This document shows, piece by piece, positions 53,821-64,000 of a stretch of DNA of 64,000 bases. The notes below the pieces were generated by a model, which had not been told where the DNA came from, searched no databases, and saw nothing but the letters and a program-made list of their open reading frames with translations. The DNA is taken from assembly GCA_020796225.1 (NCBI GenBank), contig CM036755.1:78811772-78875771 (forward strand). The letters are read 5' to 3'. Origin of the DNA: Arion vulgaris (taxonomy: Eukaryota; Mollusca; Gastropoda; Stylommatophora; Arionidae). Both the position numbers and the translations under genes were made by a program. Position 1 is the stretch's first letter; each line of letters starts with the position of its first letter.

Positions 53821-53829
53821 AATGTGAAC

Positions 53830-54015
53830 AACAAAGTACATGGTCTCCAGCTCTTCATGTCTTTTTATATGTTCAAAATATCTCAATTTTCTCTTTCTTA
53901 TTTGTAGCATCAGCCAGTTTTCTTTGATTTTGAGTTCTTTCTGGATAGATCTATTTGTTATCTTCTCTGTCCGTGATAAACACAGGAGTCTTCTGTAACA
54001 CTTATATTCGAAAGC
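53830..54015 (-). mobile_element. LINE fragment, RT C-terminal region
   Basis: The minus strand reads CAFEYKCYRRLLCLSRTEKI, TNRSIQKELKIKENWLM, matching the '..ECKCYRRVLRISRTERR' segment of the LINE at 57490-58410. Confidence 0.65.
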
Positions 54016-54079
54016 ACATATATATTGTATTATACAACTGAGAAAATATAAAAAGATATTAAACCTCTCAGATTATTGC

Positions 54080-54245
54080 TTGTCTAACCTCCATATTCTA
54101 AGGAGACCCTGAAGCGAACTTTGCTGAGAGAGGCAGTAAATATCGGTCTCAGTTCCATGGAGGAGATTGAGCGAGTTGCCCAGGATAGAGCGGTATGGAG
54201 AAATTACTTGCAGGCTCTATGTAATGTATAACGGTACGAGAGGGA
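54080..54245 (+). mobile_element. LINE 3' end fragment
   Basis: The + strand reads ETLKRTLLREAVNIGLSSME, EIERVAQDRAVWRNYLQALC, a LINE C-terminus (A-x-D-R-x-x-W-R). Confidence 0.65.
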
Positions 54246-54464
54246 TTATTATTATTAACCTCCATATTATGCTAGCAAGCTTCTTCAACAGCCTGTAATC
54301 TTTTCAATGCTTTATTCTTTACATTTGCAATGTCTTTTGTGTGGTTGAGCTGCCAATCAAGTGTTCCTCTATTATTTGTAGAGTGTTGTCCTTGATCTAG
54401 ATTCTCAACCCAAGCATGCCCTAGTCGTATCTAGATATCAACAAAAATTCAGTAAAAACTTAAT

Positions 54465-54730
54465 TCACTTTCTTCTCCAATCCTGTTTTGCCACACAGCG
54501 TCATTATAAGAGATTTCTAGAACAGGCTTTTGTGTGCACTTCATAAAGAGTGTCTTTCATTGTCTCTGTTATCTCTGAATCCCACCTTTTGCATGGACAG
54601 TCTTTATATTGACTGTATCGGAATAACATTGCTCTTTAGGCTGTTAATAATCTGCTTATGTGGCCAAACTATATAATTTGTTGTTACTTGATGAAGTTCA
54701 GTGGATTCTTCAGTAAATATGGAAAATAAC
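54465..54730 (-). mobile_element. LINE 3' tail fragment
   Basis: It is related to 25010-25400 through shared 'tgtgtgcacttcataaagag', 'ggaataacattgctcttt', 'aatctgcttatgtggc' blocks. Confidence 0.6.
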
Positions 54731-54759
54731 CAGTCCTGTAAAACAGTATCTGTGTGTAC

Positions 54760-54872
54760 TTCAAGGGATCTTCCTGTGTACTTCAAGGGATCTTCTTGTA
54801 TCCTTCAAGGGATCTTCTTGTATCCTTCAAGGGATCTTCCTGTGTCTTTCAGGGGATCTTCCTGTATATTTA
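54760..54872 (+). repeat. ~22-bp minisatellite, 5 copies
   Basis: The unit is 'cttcaagggatcttcctgtg' with ta/tt variants. Confidence 0.85.
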
Positions 54873-54982
54873 GTTGTACACTTCCATTTGGTAGGATTGC
54901 CTCAGTGTAACAATGAAAACTCTCTTAGTTTCTGAAGCTTCTGAAATGCTTTTTCTGCTTGGCCTATTACACTTGTTATTTT

Positions 54983-55437
54983 TAGGGTTGCCAGACATCC
55001 CAGTTTTCCTGGACAGTCCCTGTTTAATAAAATATATGCTGTCCCAAAAAATGCTTTTGGTACGCTCATATATACTGGTTTTTGCTCCTATCAAACTGTC
55101 AAATGACAGTTGCAAATAAATTGAACTTTTTCTCGATTTTACGATGGCAGAACTGTCGTAATTTGAAAACTTGAGATGTATTTGTCCACACTGTTTAGTG
55201 GGAAAAGTCCACCTAGAAGCAGTAGTTTTGGTTTCATTATGAGAGACGTTAACGTTAAACCTTCAAAAAGTATTCGAAAACGCCAAATAATGACTTTTTT
55301 GTATAATGTGTGATTTATTGATAGATATTACTGACTTAGTATTGTTATAGTGTAAATTATTTTATACCAAATAGTGACTGTCCTGGAAAACCGGGACCGG
55401 TGGCAAGAAATGTCCTGGTTTCTCGGTTGCAAACCTA
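54983..55437. mobile_element. hAT-type MITE, 455 bp
   Basis: The left end is 'tagggttgccagacatccca' and, in reverse, the right end 'taggtttgcaaccg'. An inverted 'gttttcc(t/a)ggacagtc' block is subterminal at both ends. Flanking 8-mers gttatttt (54975-54982) and gttattga (55438-55445) match at 6 of 8. No coding capacity. Confidence 0.65.
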
Positions 55438-55462
55438 GTTATTGAGCTGAATCTCTCATCTT

Positions 55463-55705
55463 CTTCGAACGCTTCACATCGACTACTTGTTAACCACTCT
55501 GTGTGATCTGTATGTGATCTGAGCCTTAGTGCAGTTGTACGTTGTACCAGTTATGCGCCTACAAGTACATCCGATTTCTGCGATGCTTTTTTATTTACTA
55601 GGGTAGCCTCCCTAGGTCCTACATGTCGCCTCTTACGACATGCCTTGTAGGTCACAGTGGTACTATTCTTTACTTCCTTGCGGCCCCGACAACACATGGG
55701 CGAAT
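55463..55705 (-). mobile_element. SINE family 2b, minus copy
   Basis: 'gactacttgttaaccactct', 'gtatgtgatctgagccttag', 'ttactagggtagcctcccta', 'gccttgtaggtcacagtgg', ending in the head sequence near 55700. Confidence 0.75.
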
Positions 55706-55904
55706 CTCTCATCTAATGTTCTCAGGGCTCAGAAATATTTAGATTTGAAGATAACATTTGTTGACATTTTACACTTTTATGGAACCAATGGGTGCAATAT
55801 TTGGATAAAATGTCTACTTTATTAGATCTTTGTTCTAGTGCAATGTTTACAGAAATGTTCTATCAATGTTTGATCTGTCAGATGTAGCTGGACAATTATT
55901 GAAT

Positions 55905-56245
55905 ATTTGACATCCTTGCGGGTGTTTGCGGTAATGAGAGAGCGGACAGGCTTGCATCGATAACATTGATTCTCGGGGAGTTGAAGATAAGGGGGATGTT
56001 CTTCGGTATCTTCACGACTGCCTCTTGGATGAAGACACTAGAATAGATGTTGAATCGATCCAGCGATTTAAGCAGTTTGGAGTTACCTGTTTGTATGGGT
56101 AGAACTGGATGCCTGAGGGGCAGAGTGAGGAGTGCATTTAACCGAGCCATGAGAACCATCAGTATCCATACTCTTTGGTATCTGTTAGGGGAGACTGAGC
56201 ACCTATAGGTCTGCCCAGAGTGCAATGACATCCGTTTAATATCCA
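55905..56245 (+). mobile_element. LINE RNase H C-terminal fragment, copy 2
   Basis: It matches 24600-24855 ('gcgggtgtttgcggtaatga', 'gacaggcttgcatc', 'ttcggtatcttc') and extends further: 'DCLLDEDTRIDVESIQRFKQ' then a CxxC-type tail. Decayed. Confidence 0.7.
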
Positions 56246-56620
56246 ATAATCATTCCAGAGCCACTTTTATTGATAGAAGAAGCTGCGGGCACTTGGATAG
56301 ACTTGGGACAGAATATCTGCAGAGTTTTATTTTGACTTATTTGTTTTTGTCTGGTGTGCTGTATGTATAATGCGTACCAACAATCTACTTTGAATAATAA
56401 GTCATTTATTTCAGCAATATATTTTCTTATTTTCATATTTGATGATTTTTCATATTTGATGATTTTTCATATTTGATGATTTATCATTGATTGTCTCTAG
56501 TAAATGATTATTTGATAAAGAATTATAACTAGCTACTTAACACTTAATAAACATTGCTTTATTTCTTTCAATTTGTAAAATTGTGAGTGACTCTAGCACA
56601 GCTTGATTTGTTTAGTCAAC
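56246..56620. other. AT-rich stretch with a short tandem repeat
   Basis: Three copies of 'ttcatatttgatgattt' lie at 56432-56485. Nothing else recognised. Confidence 0.5.
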
Positions 56621-56625
56621 TTGAT

Positions 56626-56892
56626 TACGCCCGTTTGGTGCCGGGACCCGAAAAGGGAAGCAAAGAATAGCACCACTGTGACCTAGAAGGCATGTTGTAA
56701 AAGGTGACTGATGTAGGAATGTAGGACCTAGGAAGCTACCCTAGTAAATAAAAACGTTGCAGAAATTGGATGTGCTGGCCTACTTGTAGACGCATAACTG
56801 GCACAACGCACAATCTCTCTTATGCTCAGATCACATACAAATCACAGAGTGGTTAACAAGTGGTCGATATGGAGTGTTTGAAGAAGAAGAAG
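56626..56892 (+). mobile_element. SINE family 2b, complete copy
   Basis: It runs from 'gcccgtttggtgccgggacc' through 'aaggcatgttgtaaaaggtg', 'ggcgcataactggca'-type and 'cagatcacatacaaatcac' blocks to a (gaa)n tail at 56880-56890. Confidence 0.78.
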
Positions 56893-56989
56893 TCAGCTTT
56901 ATTCAAACACCATGCAGGGATTCAAATCCCAGTGTTGCCAACTCTCCTGACTACACAGCTGAGAATGGGGTATCCTACTTTCTGATATA

Positions 56990-57480
56990 GATGTTAATTA
57001 AGTTTGTGACCAAAGCTTTCCAGAGGGTGGCAATCATAAAGAAACTGGCACAACACAAGCAAAAAAAAAAAAGTAAGACTTCTGAGAACATGCATATTCC
57101 CTGTGACAACATATGGATGTGAATCGTGGACCATAATACAAATGTTAAAGAACATAATTGAAGATTCTGAAACAAGGTGTTACAGAAAAGTGCTTAGAAC
57201 ATCATGAACAGAGAAGAGAATAAAACAAAGACATCCTACAAGACCTGCATATCGAGGAGCCCTGACTCATAAATAGCATCATGTCCTAGAAGATGAAATA
57301 TTTGGAAACACAGTGGTTTGGAGAGAACGGTAATGGAAGGTATGGTTCCTAAAGTATGAGGCAGGGACTACCAAGACGAAGGTTACAGAAGGACATCAAA
57401 GAAACTTTGTACATGACACTGGAGGAGGCAGGAGAACTTGCTAGAGACAGAGTTGTAGAATCATCATCATCAAGTAGACT
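56990..57480 (+). mobile_element. LINE fragment (family 'ELARDRV')
   Basis: The + strand shows 'VTKAFQRVAIIKKL', and later 'KETLYMTLEEAGELARDRV'. It shares 'agacttctgagaacatgcat' and 'gacactggaggag' with 42880-43245. More decayed than its relatives. Confidence 0.75.
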
Positions 57481-57489
57481 GTCCCATGT

Positions 57490-58410
57490 GAAACTTGGCA
57501 CCCATTACAGCAGCCTATATTCTGTGCAAGATGCCGGCATCAGCAGCAGTCATTCTCAGCTCTTCAATGACATCTTACACCTATCGCCATCTAGGTCGTA
57601 CTCTCATTATTCTTCCAGAAACCGTTCCTTCTAGAATTATATTCTCCAGGCACTCATGTTGTTTAATGTGTCTGAAATATTTATATTTCCTTGTTTTTAT
57701 GTTATTTAACAACCAACTCTCTTTACGTGAGCGTCTGTAGTGCGCTCGATCACAAACCCAAGCGTACCTGGTTCAAACCCCACGGTGGGAAAGTTTGGAA
57801 GCAAATTTGTTTCCATGGGGTTTTACAAAAATGGTCAAATTAGACCTCATCGTTCAGAAAGCAATGGCAAACTACTGAACGTATAAGTGGTGCCTAGAAA
57901 ATCAACGACTCCTTTACTGTGGATGATGGCTACATTCTGTAAAGTATATGCCACGATTTTCTTCTCATTCAACAATCAACTTTCTGTAATATCAAGCTAT
58001 TGCAGAACAGAAGCATTTGTTCTCCTCTCTGTCCGTGATATTCTAAGTACTCTTCTGTAACATTTGCATTCAAAGGCATTGATGATCTTCCCTGCCGCTT
58101 TGTCAATGTTCCATTTCTCACAACAAAACGTTGCCAAAGAAAAGCACATGTTCTTGAACACTTGATTTTTATTCTTATGTCAGCTCCCTTCTCTAGGTTT
58201 GTTAGTTGTTTTACTTTTTCTAAGCAATGTTCAGCCTTCTTTGAATTTATTTCTTTTATAACATTCCCGTCACTTGTCAGCAATGCCCCAAGACGCTCAC
58301 AACTGTGAGCACATATATTAGCCATCATTACTGTTTTGATATGTTTCGAAATGACATTCTCAACGCATTGAGTCTTTTCGAAAGAAGAAGTTTCAGGGTT
58401 GTGAATCACA
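57490..58410 (-). mobile_element. LINE fragment interrupted by a SINE
   Basis: Minus strand, right part (57966-58410): VISKHIKTVMMANICA, LGALLTSDGNVIKEINSKKA, LEKVKQLTNLEKGADIRIKI, ECKCYRRVLRISRTERR. Left part (57490-57727): WLLNNIKTRKYKYFRHIKQH, ECLENIILEGTVSGR. The SINE at 57728-57965 separates them, with 'caa(c/t)caact(c/t)tct' repeated at the junctions. Confidence 0.8.
57728..57965 (+). mobile_element. tRNA-derived SINE (family 1) inserted in a LINE
   Basis: 'gagcgtctgtagtgcgctcg' (A-box partly deleted), 'tacctggttcaaaccccacg' (B-box), and the family body ('cagaaagcaatggcaaacta'). Confidence 0.8.
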
Positions 58411-58439
58411 GTCGCTGATCAGATTGAGAGAGATGGGAG

Positions 58440-58620
58440 ACAATATTATTACAACCCGAAAAGAACGACATACTAAATATACAAAAGCTTGATTAGCCAA
58501 CATCGAACTGGTGTGTTGGCTCGCTGGACGCTGCTGGATTTGTTTAGGCGGAGATCGGAACATCTATGGACATGTCCGGAATGATATGATGATAGTCCTC
58601 ATATAACTCAAGACTGTTTT
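58440..58620 (+). mobile_element. LINE 3' tail fragment
   Basis: The + strand reads SQHRTGVLARWTLLDLFRRR, SEHLWTCPE: a decayed LINE C-terminal tail. Confidence 0.45.
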
Positions 58621-58805
58621 ATCAGTTGTAAAGATCTTCGTTTTTATTGTAGAATACAATCGGAAAAATGTATAGAAAATAGACATGGAAGAGACTAGGT
58701 TGAAAATGGTAATTATCAGGATATCCATGTTAAAGAAACAGAAGATAAAGTATACCAATAGAGTTATTCATTTCTGCTCTTTAGATAACAGATGAGGAAG
58801 TCTGC

Positions 58806-59075
58806 CAGCATCATGTTGTCATGGTACTTGGGCGCACAACACACACACACACACGTGCATAACACACAGCTAGCATCATGCTGTCATGGTACTTTGACGC
58901 ACAATGCACACAGCACACATCACATTGTCATGATACTCGCACATAACACACACATGCGCAACAACATTGCACAACACATATACATCTCTCACAGTACACA
59001 CACAACACATACACCCCACATGTGCACAAAGGACACACATCTCTCATAATACGTACACAACACACACACTCACAA
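58806..59075 (+). repeat. CA-rich low-complexity region
   Basis: 'catgttgtcatggtacttgg'-like segments followed by (CA)-rich runs are repeated about three times at 58806-58945, then irregular 'cacaacaca' sequence. Not coding. Confidence 0.85.
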
Positions 59076-59159
59076 CACACATTATTTACCTGTCTTTTCT
59101 TCCATTTATTTTAACTATTTCTAGATCAGTTTTATTCACCTTTTGTATAGAATCTAAGA

Positions 59160-59690
59160 CATGGAATTGAGAATAATCTGCAAAGTGGCAGAAAGAACAC
59201 CCACAACTCAACAAGGATGATGGATATTACCAACTGTCCAGAAGGGACCAGACAGTCATACTTTGCCTCCGGACGGGTCACAACAGAATGAGACATCACA
59301 TGCACACTAAATTCAAGATAGGCACCAGCGACCTGTGCTCCTGTGGCTTGGCGAGTATGACAACAGAGCATATCCTACAGAGCTGCCCACAGTAAGCAGA
59401 ACTGAGAAGAAATTGGTGGACCACTTACACCAGCACTCAAGACAAACTGTTTGGCTTGGCTGACAATCGGAGGCAGACGTCGGCCTTTAACTCCTTGTGG
59501 ATCAAACACCACAATACGTGGCTTTGAGTTGGACGTCTTTTTACCAGGAACCACACTAAAGGACGTTTTTATTTCTAAAACAAATGACTTGTAAAAACAT
59601 GGCTTTTGCCCTGGTCCACTAAGAGTTATTAGAGAATCCGAAATCCCAATCTAGTAAGAATGCAGAAGAAGAAGACAAAGCAACAGCATT
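59160..59690 (+). mobile_element. LINE C-terminal tail (family with 'ENPKSQ' end)
   Basis: Across frames: TGHNRMRHHMHTKFKIGTSD, LCSCGLASMTTEHILQSCPQ, TYTSTQDKLFGLADNR, LLENPKSQSSKNAEEE, then a GAA-rich tail at 59660-59675. Related: 46010-46375 (-), 63260-63690 (+). Confidence 0.8.
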
Positions 59691-59719
59691 TAAGGTGATG
59701 CTAATGTCATCAAACATTT

Positions 59720-59800
59720 GAATACAATGTAGGGGTTAAAGTTAAGGTACACACTTTCAATGTAGGGGTTAAAGTTAAGGAATACACTTTCAATGTAGAA
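59720..59800 (+). repeat. ~38-bp tandem duplicate
   Basis: 'caatgtaggggttaaagtta' + 'aggtacacacttt' occurs twice. Confidence 0.8.
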
Positions 59801-59882
59801 CCCAATTTATTCTTGCAAACTGCAACATCAAGATGTGTTGGCCAATAAACATCAACACAAACAGAAATTTAATCATTAAAGG

Positions 59883-60505
59883 AGGTGTCTTCCTAGTCCA
59901 AGTAAAAACTTGTCTTCCTAGTCCAAGTAAAAAACTTGTCTTCCTAGTCAAAGAAAAACTTGTCTTCCTAGTTCAAGTAAAAACTTGTCTGCCTAGTCCA
60001 AGTAAAAACTTGTCTTCCTAGTCCAAGAAAAACTTGTCTTCCTAGTCCAAGTAAAAACTTGTCTTCCTAGTCCAAGTAAAAACTTGTCTTCCTAGTCCAA
60101 GTAAAAACTTGTCTTCCTAGTCCAAGAAAAACTTGTCTTCCTAGTCCAAGTAAAAACTTGTCTTCCTAGTCCAAGTAAAAAACTTGTCTTCCTAGTCCAA
60201 GAAAAAAGTCTTCCTAGTCCAAGAAAAAAGTCTTCCTAGTCCAAGAAAAAAGTCTTCCAAGTCCAAGAAAAAAGTCTTCCCAGTCCAAGAAAAACTTGTC
60301 TTCCTAGTTCAAGAAAAAAGTCTTCCTAGTCCAAGAAAAAAGTCTTCCTAGTCCAAGAAAAACTTGTCTTCCTAGTTCAAGAAAAAAGTCTTCCTAGTCC
60401 AAGAAAAACTTGTCTTCCTAGTTCAAGAAAAAAGTCTTCCTAGTCCAAGTAAAAACTTGTCTTCCTAGTCCAAGTAAAAAACTTGTCTTCCTAGTCCAAG
60501 AAATA
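59883..60505 (+). repeat. ~25-bp minisatellite, about 26 copies
   Basis: The unit is 'cttgtcttcctagtccaagt' + 'aaaaa', with a shorter 'gtcttcctagtccaagaaaa' + 'aa' variant (about 20 bp) clustered at 60190-60450. The two variants form separate sub-blocks. Confidence 0.95.
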
Positions 60506-60905
60506 AAAATACACTTATCTTATCTTGCCTCAAATTCTAGAAAACAGATTAATAGCTAAATAAGCGTCAGTTTATCATGTTGGAACATATACACATTCTT
60601 GCAAGCCTTCCTAGCCATGCAATATAGAAGCAATGTATATTTATTTGTTGTCACGATGTTCTCAAAATACTTGGTTGCCATGTGACTCCAATCAATTGTG
60701 TACCGTTCTTCGACAATTGTTCTTTCACCTATCTACTCTTTTGTACTTTTCGAGTTAGTTCTAGGCAAGTACATGCTTGGTTATGACAAAGTTGTTTGCT
60801 GATTGTGTGTGCGCTAAGTCCATCATCACATTCTCTCCTTTTAATTGTTATTAGTGTTCATTTATATCTTGCTTCTTTATATAAGTTTCTATTCGTTACC
60901 ATAAC
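60506..60905. other. Unannotated stretch
   Basis: No coding or mobile signature recognised between the two arrays. Confidence 0.4.
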
Positions 60906-60907
60906 TG

Positions 60908-61905
60908 TGACATTTGTGATATGAGAGAGAGTATATGTCGGTGACATTTGTGATATAGAGAGTATACGTCTGTGACATCTGTGATAGAGAGAGTATACAT
61001 CTGTGACATCTGTGATAGAGAGAGAGTATATGTCGGTGACATTTGTGATATAGAGAGTATACGTCTGTGACATCTGTGATAGAGATAGTATACATCTGTG
61101 ACATCTGTGATAGAGAGAGTATATGTCGGTGACATCTGATAGAGAGAGAGTATAGTCTGTGGCATCTGTGATAGAGAGAGAGTATAGTCTGTGACATCTG
61201 AGATAGAGAGAGACTATAGTCTGTGACATCTGTGATAGAGAGAGTATAGTCTGTGACATCTGTGATAGAGAGAGAGAGTATATGTCTGTAACATCTGTGA
61301 TAGAGAGAGTATATGTCTGTAACATCTGTGATAGAGAGAGTATATGTCTGTAACATCTGTGATAGAGTATATGTCTGTAACATCTGTGATAGAGAGAGTA
61401 TATGTCTGTAACATCTGTGATAGAGAGAGTATATGTCTGTGACATCTGTGATAGAGAGAGTATATGTCTGTAACATCTGTGATAGAGAGAGTATATGTCG
61501 GTGACATCTGTGATAGAGAGAGAGTATATGTCGGTGACATCTGTGATAGAGAGAGTATATGTCTGTGACATCTGTGATAGAGAGAGTATATGTCTGTAAC
61601 ATCTGTGATAGAGAGAGTATATGTCTGTGACATCTGTGATATAGAGAGTATATGTCTGTGACATCTGTGATAGAGAGAGTATATGTCTGTAACATCTGTG
61701 ATAGAGAGAGTATATGTCGGTGACATCTGTGATAGAGAGAGTATATGTCGGTGACATCTGTGATAGAGAGAGTATATGTCTGTGACATCTGATAGAGAGT
61801 ATACGTCGGTGACATCTGATAGAGAGAGTATACGTCGGTGACATCTGTGATAGAGAGAGAACACGTCTGTGACATCTGTGATATAGAGAGAGTATATGTC
61901 AAGAG
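60908..61905 (+). repeat. ~30-bp minisatellite, about 33 copies
   Basis: The unit is 'gtctgtgacatctgtgatag' + 'agagagtatat' with variants (cggtg, ctgtaac, internal deletions). The 328- and 337-codon minus-strand open frames over it are repeat artefacts rich in S, L, Y, H and R. Confidence 0.96.
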
Positions 61906-62109
61906 AGATGTTATGATTTTGTTATAACAGTATCGACTTCCTGCTTGTTAGATAAGCAATTGCTGTTGACACTATCATTCCTGAGATTGTATACATTAAT
62001 AGATTTGGCATGGTTCCCAATGTCAGTAATATGATTCTTCCTGGAAGATTTGGGGAGAATAATTCCTGAAGAAAGAATAGAACATTTACTCCATAACGCA
62101 AAATGTGGC

Positions 62110-62112
62110 ATT

Positions 62113-62143
<31 letters not shown>

Positions 62144-62150
62144 AGGACCA
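62110..62150 (+). repeat. (GATTGATA)n-type microsatellite
   Basis: 'ttgattgatagattgattga' repeated. Confidence 0.9.
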
Positions 62151-62205
62151 TCATCATTACACTTCGGTGAGTAACCATGTGTGCTCCAATCTCTTTTTTA
62201 CACAG

Positions 62206-62265
62206 GAAGATCTCAGCTGCAGAACACGAGTTCCGTAGTACCGGCAAGGTTCCCCGATGTAATTT
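62206..62265 (+). CDS. Possible downstream exon (unproven)
   Basis: A strong acceptor, 'caatctctttttttacacag', precedes 'gaagatctcagctgcagaac'. In phase 0, the phase required after exon F, it reads EDLSCRTRVP and stops at 62236; this could be a terminal exon of an isoform. Other phases stay open longer (e.g. SQLQNTSSVVPARFPD) but would need an unseen intermediate exon. No similarity to the ZC2HC1A C-terminus is visible. The end given is arbitrary. Confidence 0.2.
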
Positions 62266-62284
62266 TGAAGACGGTGAAGATATT

Positions 62285-62375
62285 TTTATGTGTGATATGT
62301 GTGTGTGTGTGTGAGAGAGAAGAGAGACAGAAAGAGAGAGAGAGAGAGCGAGAGAGAGAGAGAGAGAAAGAAGTC
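62285..62375 (+). repeat. (GT)n/(GA)n low-complexity tract
   Basis: 'gtgtgtgtgtgtg' followed by about 70 bp of GA-rich sequence. Confidence 0.95.
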
Positions 62376-62679
62376 AAGCTAATTGACACCTAACTTTGGT
62401 TCTGTTTTTTTATAGTCTACTGGATTACTGAGCCAGTGACTGGTGGCTGACTTGGACTGTTGACTGATGTTAATTGATTGTTGACTTTGATTGGTGACTG
62501 ACTTTGACCGAGGGTTGACTGTGACTGATGGTTGCTGACATAAACATTGAAGATGAAGTTATGTTTATCTCTTGACAACATTGATCTTCTTAGTGGCCGT
62601 GAACAGGATTTTATTTGGAAAAAAAATAAGAAAATAAACAGACTAAAAGCAACATATAGTAATTAGATTCAATCAGTCA

Positions 62680-63025
62680 ATCACGCGCCATGTCGGCGTA
62701 GGCAATCATGTCTCTCTAAAATTCTCCCCCTCCCCTTGAGGCAGTTAATTAATTCTGAAGCTGATCTTGTGTCGAACCACGATGTCAGACCGTCCAGCTT
62801 CTTATCCATGCTTCCTTTGCTTACCGTGATTGCTCCTTCCATGATTTTTACCTGTTGTCACTAAATGTTATAATCCTTCTCTTCGCATTATATGTCCGAA
62901 TAACTTTGATTGTCCGATTCTTGTCCGAAGACGGATAGAGAAAATATTAGACTTCATTGCACGAAATAGCGTCAACATCTGAGATGATAGCAAATACCAG
63001 AGACAGAGATTTGCGGAGATCCATG
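62680..63025 (-). mobile_element. LINE fragment, related to 12795-13400
   Basis: Minus strand across frames: FGQESDNQSYSDI, LDGLTSWFDTRSASELIN, and ERHDCLRRHGA*LID; compare 'LDCLTSWFVKRSTSELIN' at 13270. Confidence 0.7.
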
Positions 63026-63124
63026 TTTGTCTACGTCAGCCTGCACGGCGCCTGATAATGATAATGATATGGAATGACGCCACTGTTACGTCACGACACT
63101 TGTATTTAGTGTAGATCGTATCAG

Positions 63125-63255
63125 GAAGATCGTCCGAGTGGTTAACGGGGCCCAAATTTGGGGTGTAAAGAATAGAACCACTGTTACCTGCCACGAATGT
63201 CGTAAGAGGTGACTAACGAGGCTTAGTTGAAATCGGGCACCAGGCCGTAAGGTGC
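63125..63255 (+). mobile_element. SINE family 2a head joined to a LINE tail
   Basis: 'gtccgagtggttaacggggc', 'ccactgttacctgccacgaa', 'tgtcgtaagaggtgact' match 7245-7330; the body is replaced after about 63225 by sequence leading into the LINE tail. Confidence 0.6.
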
Positions 63256-63259
63256 ATAA

Positions 63260-63690
63260 CATGGTGCAACGACCCTCACAATGAGGAATGGGATAACGGA
63301 TTCTACGGTCGCCAATCTGCCTCGGAGATTTAGCCACGCAGTAAGAATGTCAGACCTACCATCACGAGGGTGGCCAAAACTTACTGCGGGAAGAGGTCGG
63401 CACAAATGGAGAAATCATAGGAATTATATCCTACAGAACTGCCCCCAGTATGCAGACTTGAGAAGAAAGAGGTGGCCCACTTACACTAGCGTCCAAGACA
63501 AACTGTATGACTGGCTGATAATCTGAGGCAGATGGCTGCCTTTATTAGAGAATCCGAAATCCCAATCTAGTGAGAACGCAGAAGACAAACTGTATGGCGT
63601 GGCTGATAATCTGAGACAGACGGCTGCCTTTATTAGAGAATCCGAAATCCCAATCTAGTGAGAATGCAGAAGAAGAAGAAGTATCAGGAA
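63260..63690 (+). mobile_element. LINE C-terminal tail (family with 'ENPKSQ' end), with duplicated end
   Basis: The + strand reads RNYILQNCPQYADLRRKRWP, TYTSVQDKLYDWL, LLENPKSQSSENAED. The last ~88 bp (63503-63590) is tandemly duplicated to 63680, each copy containing 'tagagaatccgaaatcccaa' and 'tctagtgagaa', and ends in (gaa)n. Confidence 0.78.
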
Positions 63691-64000
63691 GATGACAACA
63701 TCAATCAGATAAGAAATAATATATCTATTTTTAAAGAATGAATCTGTCTAAATATATATATATATCTATTTTTAAACTAGAGGCGAACATCAGGAAGAAC
63801 ATGACCTTATTAAATATAAAGCTACCATTGACACCAAAGCTTGGATCTACGCCAAAGAGCCTTTTGTACTTTGCAACATTTTCTAACTGAGTGCGGCGTT
63901 CTTTTTGCATCGTATGATAAACATTCTTTAATGATCTTTTTAATTCTGTATATTTTGGCTTGTATCTACGTCAAAGAGCATTTACTGCTTTACTAATTTT
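63691..64000. other. Unannotated end of window
   Basis: AT-rich, with a 'tatatatatctatttttaaa' duplication at 63720-63776. No gene recognised. Confidence 0.4.

Noticed and set aside
60858..61902. Minus-strand open frames of 328 and 337 codons
   Set aside because: They are produced by the ~30-bp array; the 'proteins' are the same short phrase repeated in rotating frames.
62206..62400. Calling 62206 onward the C-terminal exon of ZC2HC1A
   Set aside because: No cysteine-rich C-terminal signature, and the required phase stops after ten codons; kept only as a low-confidence candidate.

Overview
This window is intron-rich animal DNA: AT-rich, single-copy genic sequence thinly spread among transposon debris and minisatellites. 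Nothing in it looks bacterial. The density of endonuclease/reverse-transcriptase LINE tails, tRNA-headed SINEs, hAT, piggyBac and Tc1/mariner-type remnants, and long-unit minisatellites suggests a lophotrochozoan, most likely a mollusc. That assignment is inference; the phylum is not proven by anything here.

The one convincing host gene is on the + strand. Six exons (16649-16713, 22434-22562, 26404-26542, 32448-32590, 42320-42410, 43697-43848) have AG/GT splice sites and join with perfect phase continuity into 239 codons plus two leading bases. They encode a ZC2HC1A (FAM164A)-like protein with two C2HC zinc fingers and a Pro/Ser/Thr-rich linker. The first exon(s) and the C-terminal exon(s) were not found. 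A strong acceptor at 62205/62206 may mark a later exon.

Layout. 1-16.2 kb: 5' flank or intron 1, with LINE tails, SINEs, a complete hAT element with perfect 8-bp target duplications (9321-10586), a hairpin MITE (12672-12789) and a GC-richer tandem-monomer repeat (5.4-6.45 kb). 16.2-22.4 kb: exon A followed by an array copied from the exon itself, then several minisatellites. 22.5-32.4 kb: LINE and SINE fragments, including a LINE split by a 575-bp insertion with a 14-bp target duplication. 32.6-42.3 kb: a large intron holding a 25-bp array, a LINE fragment, a 2.19-kb IS630/Tc1/mariner element with 106-bp inverted repeats and a broken DD83E transposase, a hAT MITE, a piggyBac transposase relic and a minisatellite grown out of a LINE reading frame. 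43.9-64 kb: almost wholly LINE and SINE fragments, MITEs and minisatellites.

A recurrent theme is minisatellite birth from recognisable older sequence: the zinc-finger exon with its splice donor (16.7-17.5 kb), LINE 3' coding ends (40.85-41.73 kb; 49.56-49.68 kb), a piggyBac 3' end (23.7-23.98 kb) and probably a tRNA-like SINE head (21.76-22.03 kb). No rRNA, functional tRNA or CRISPR array was recognised.
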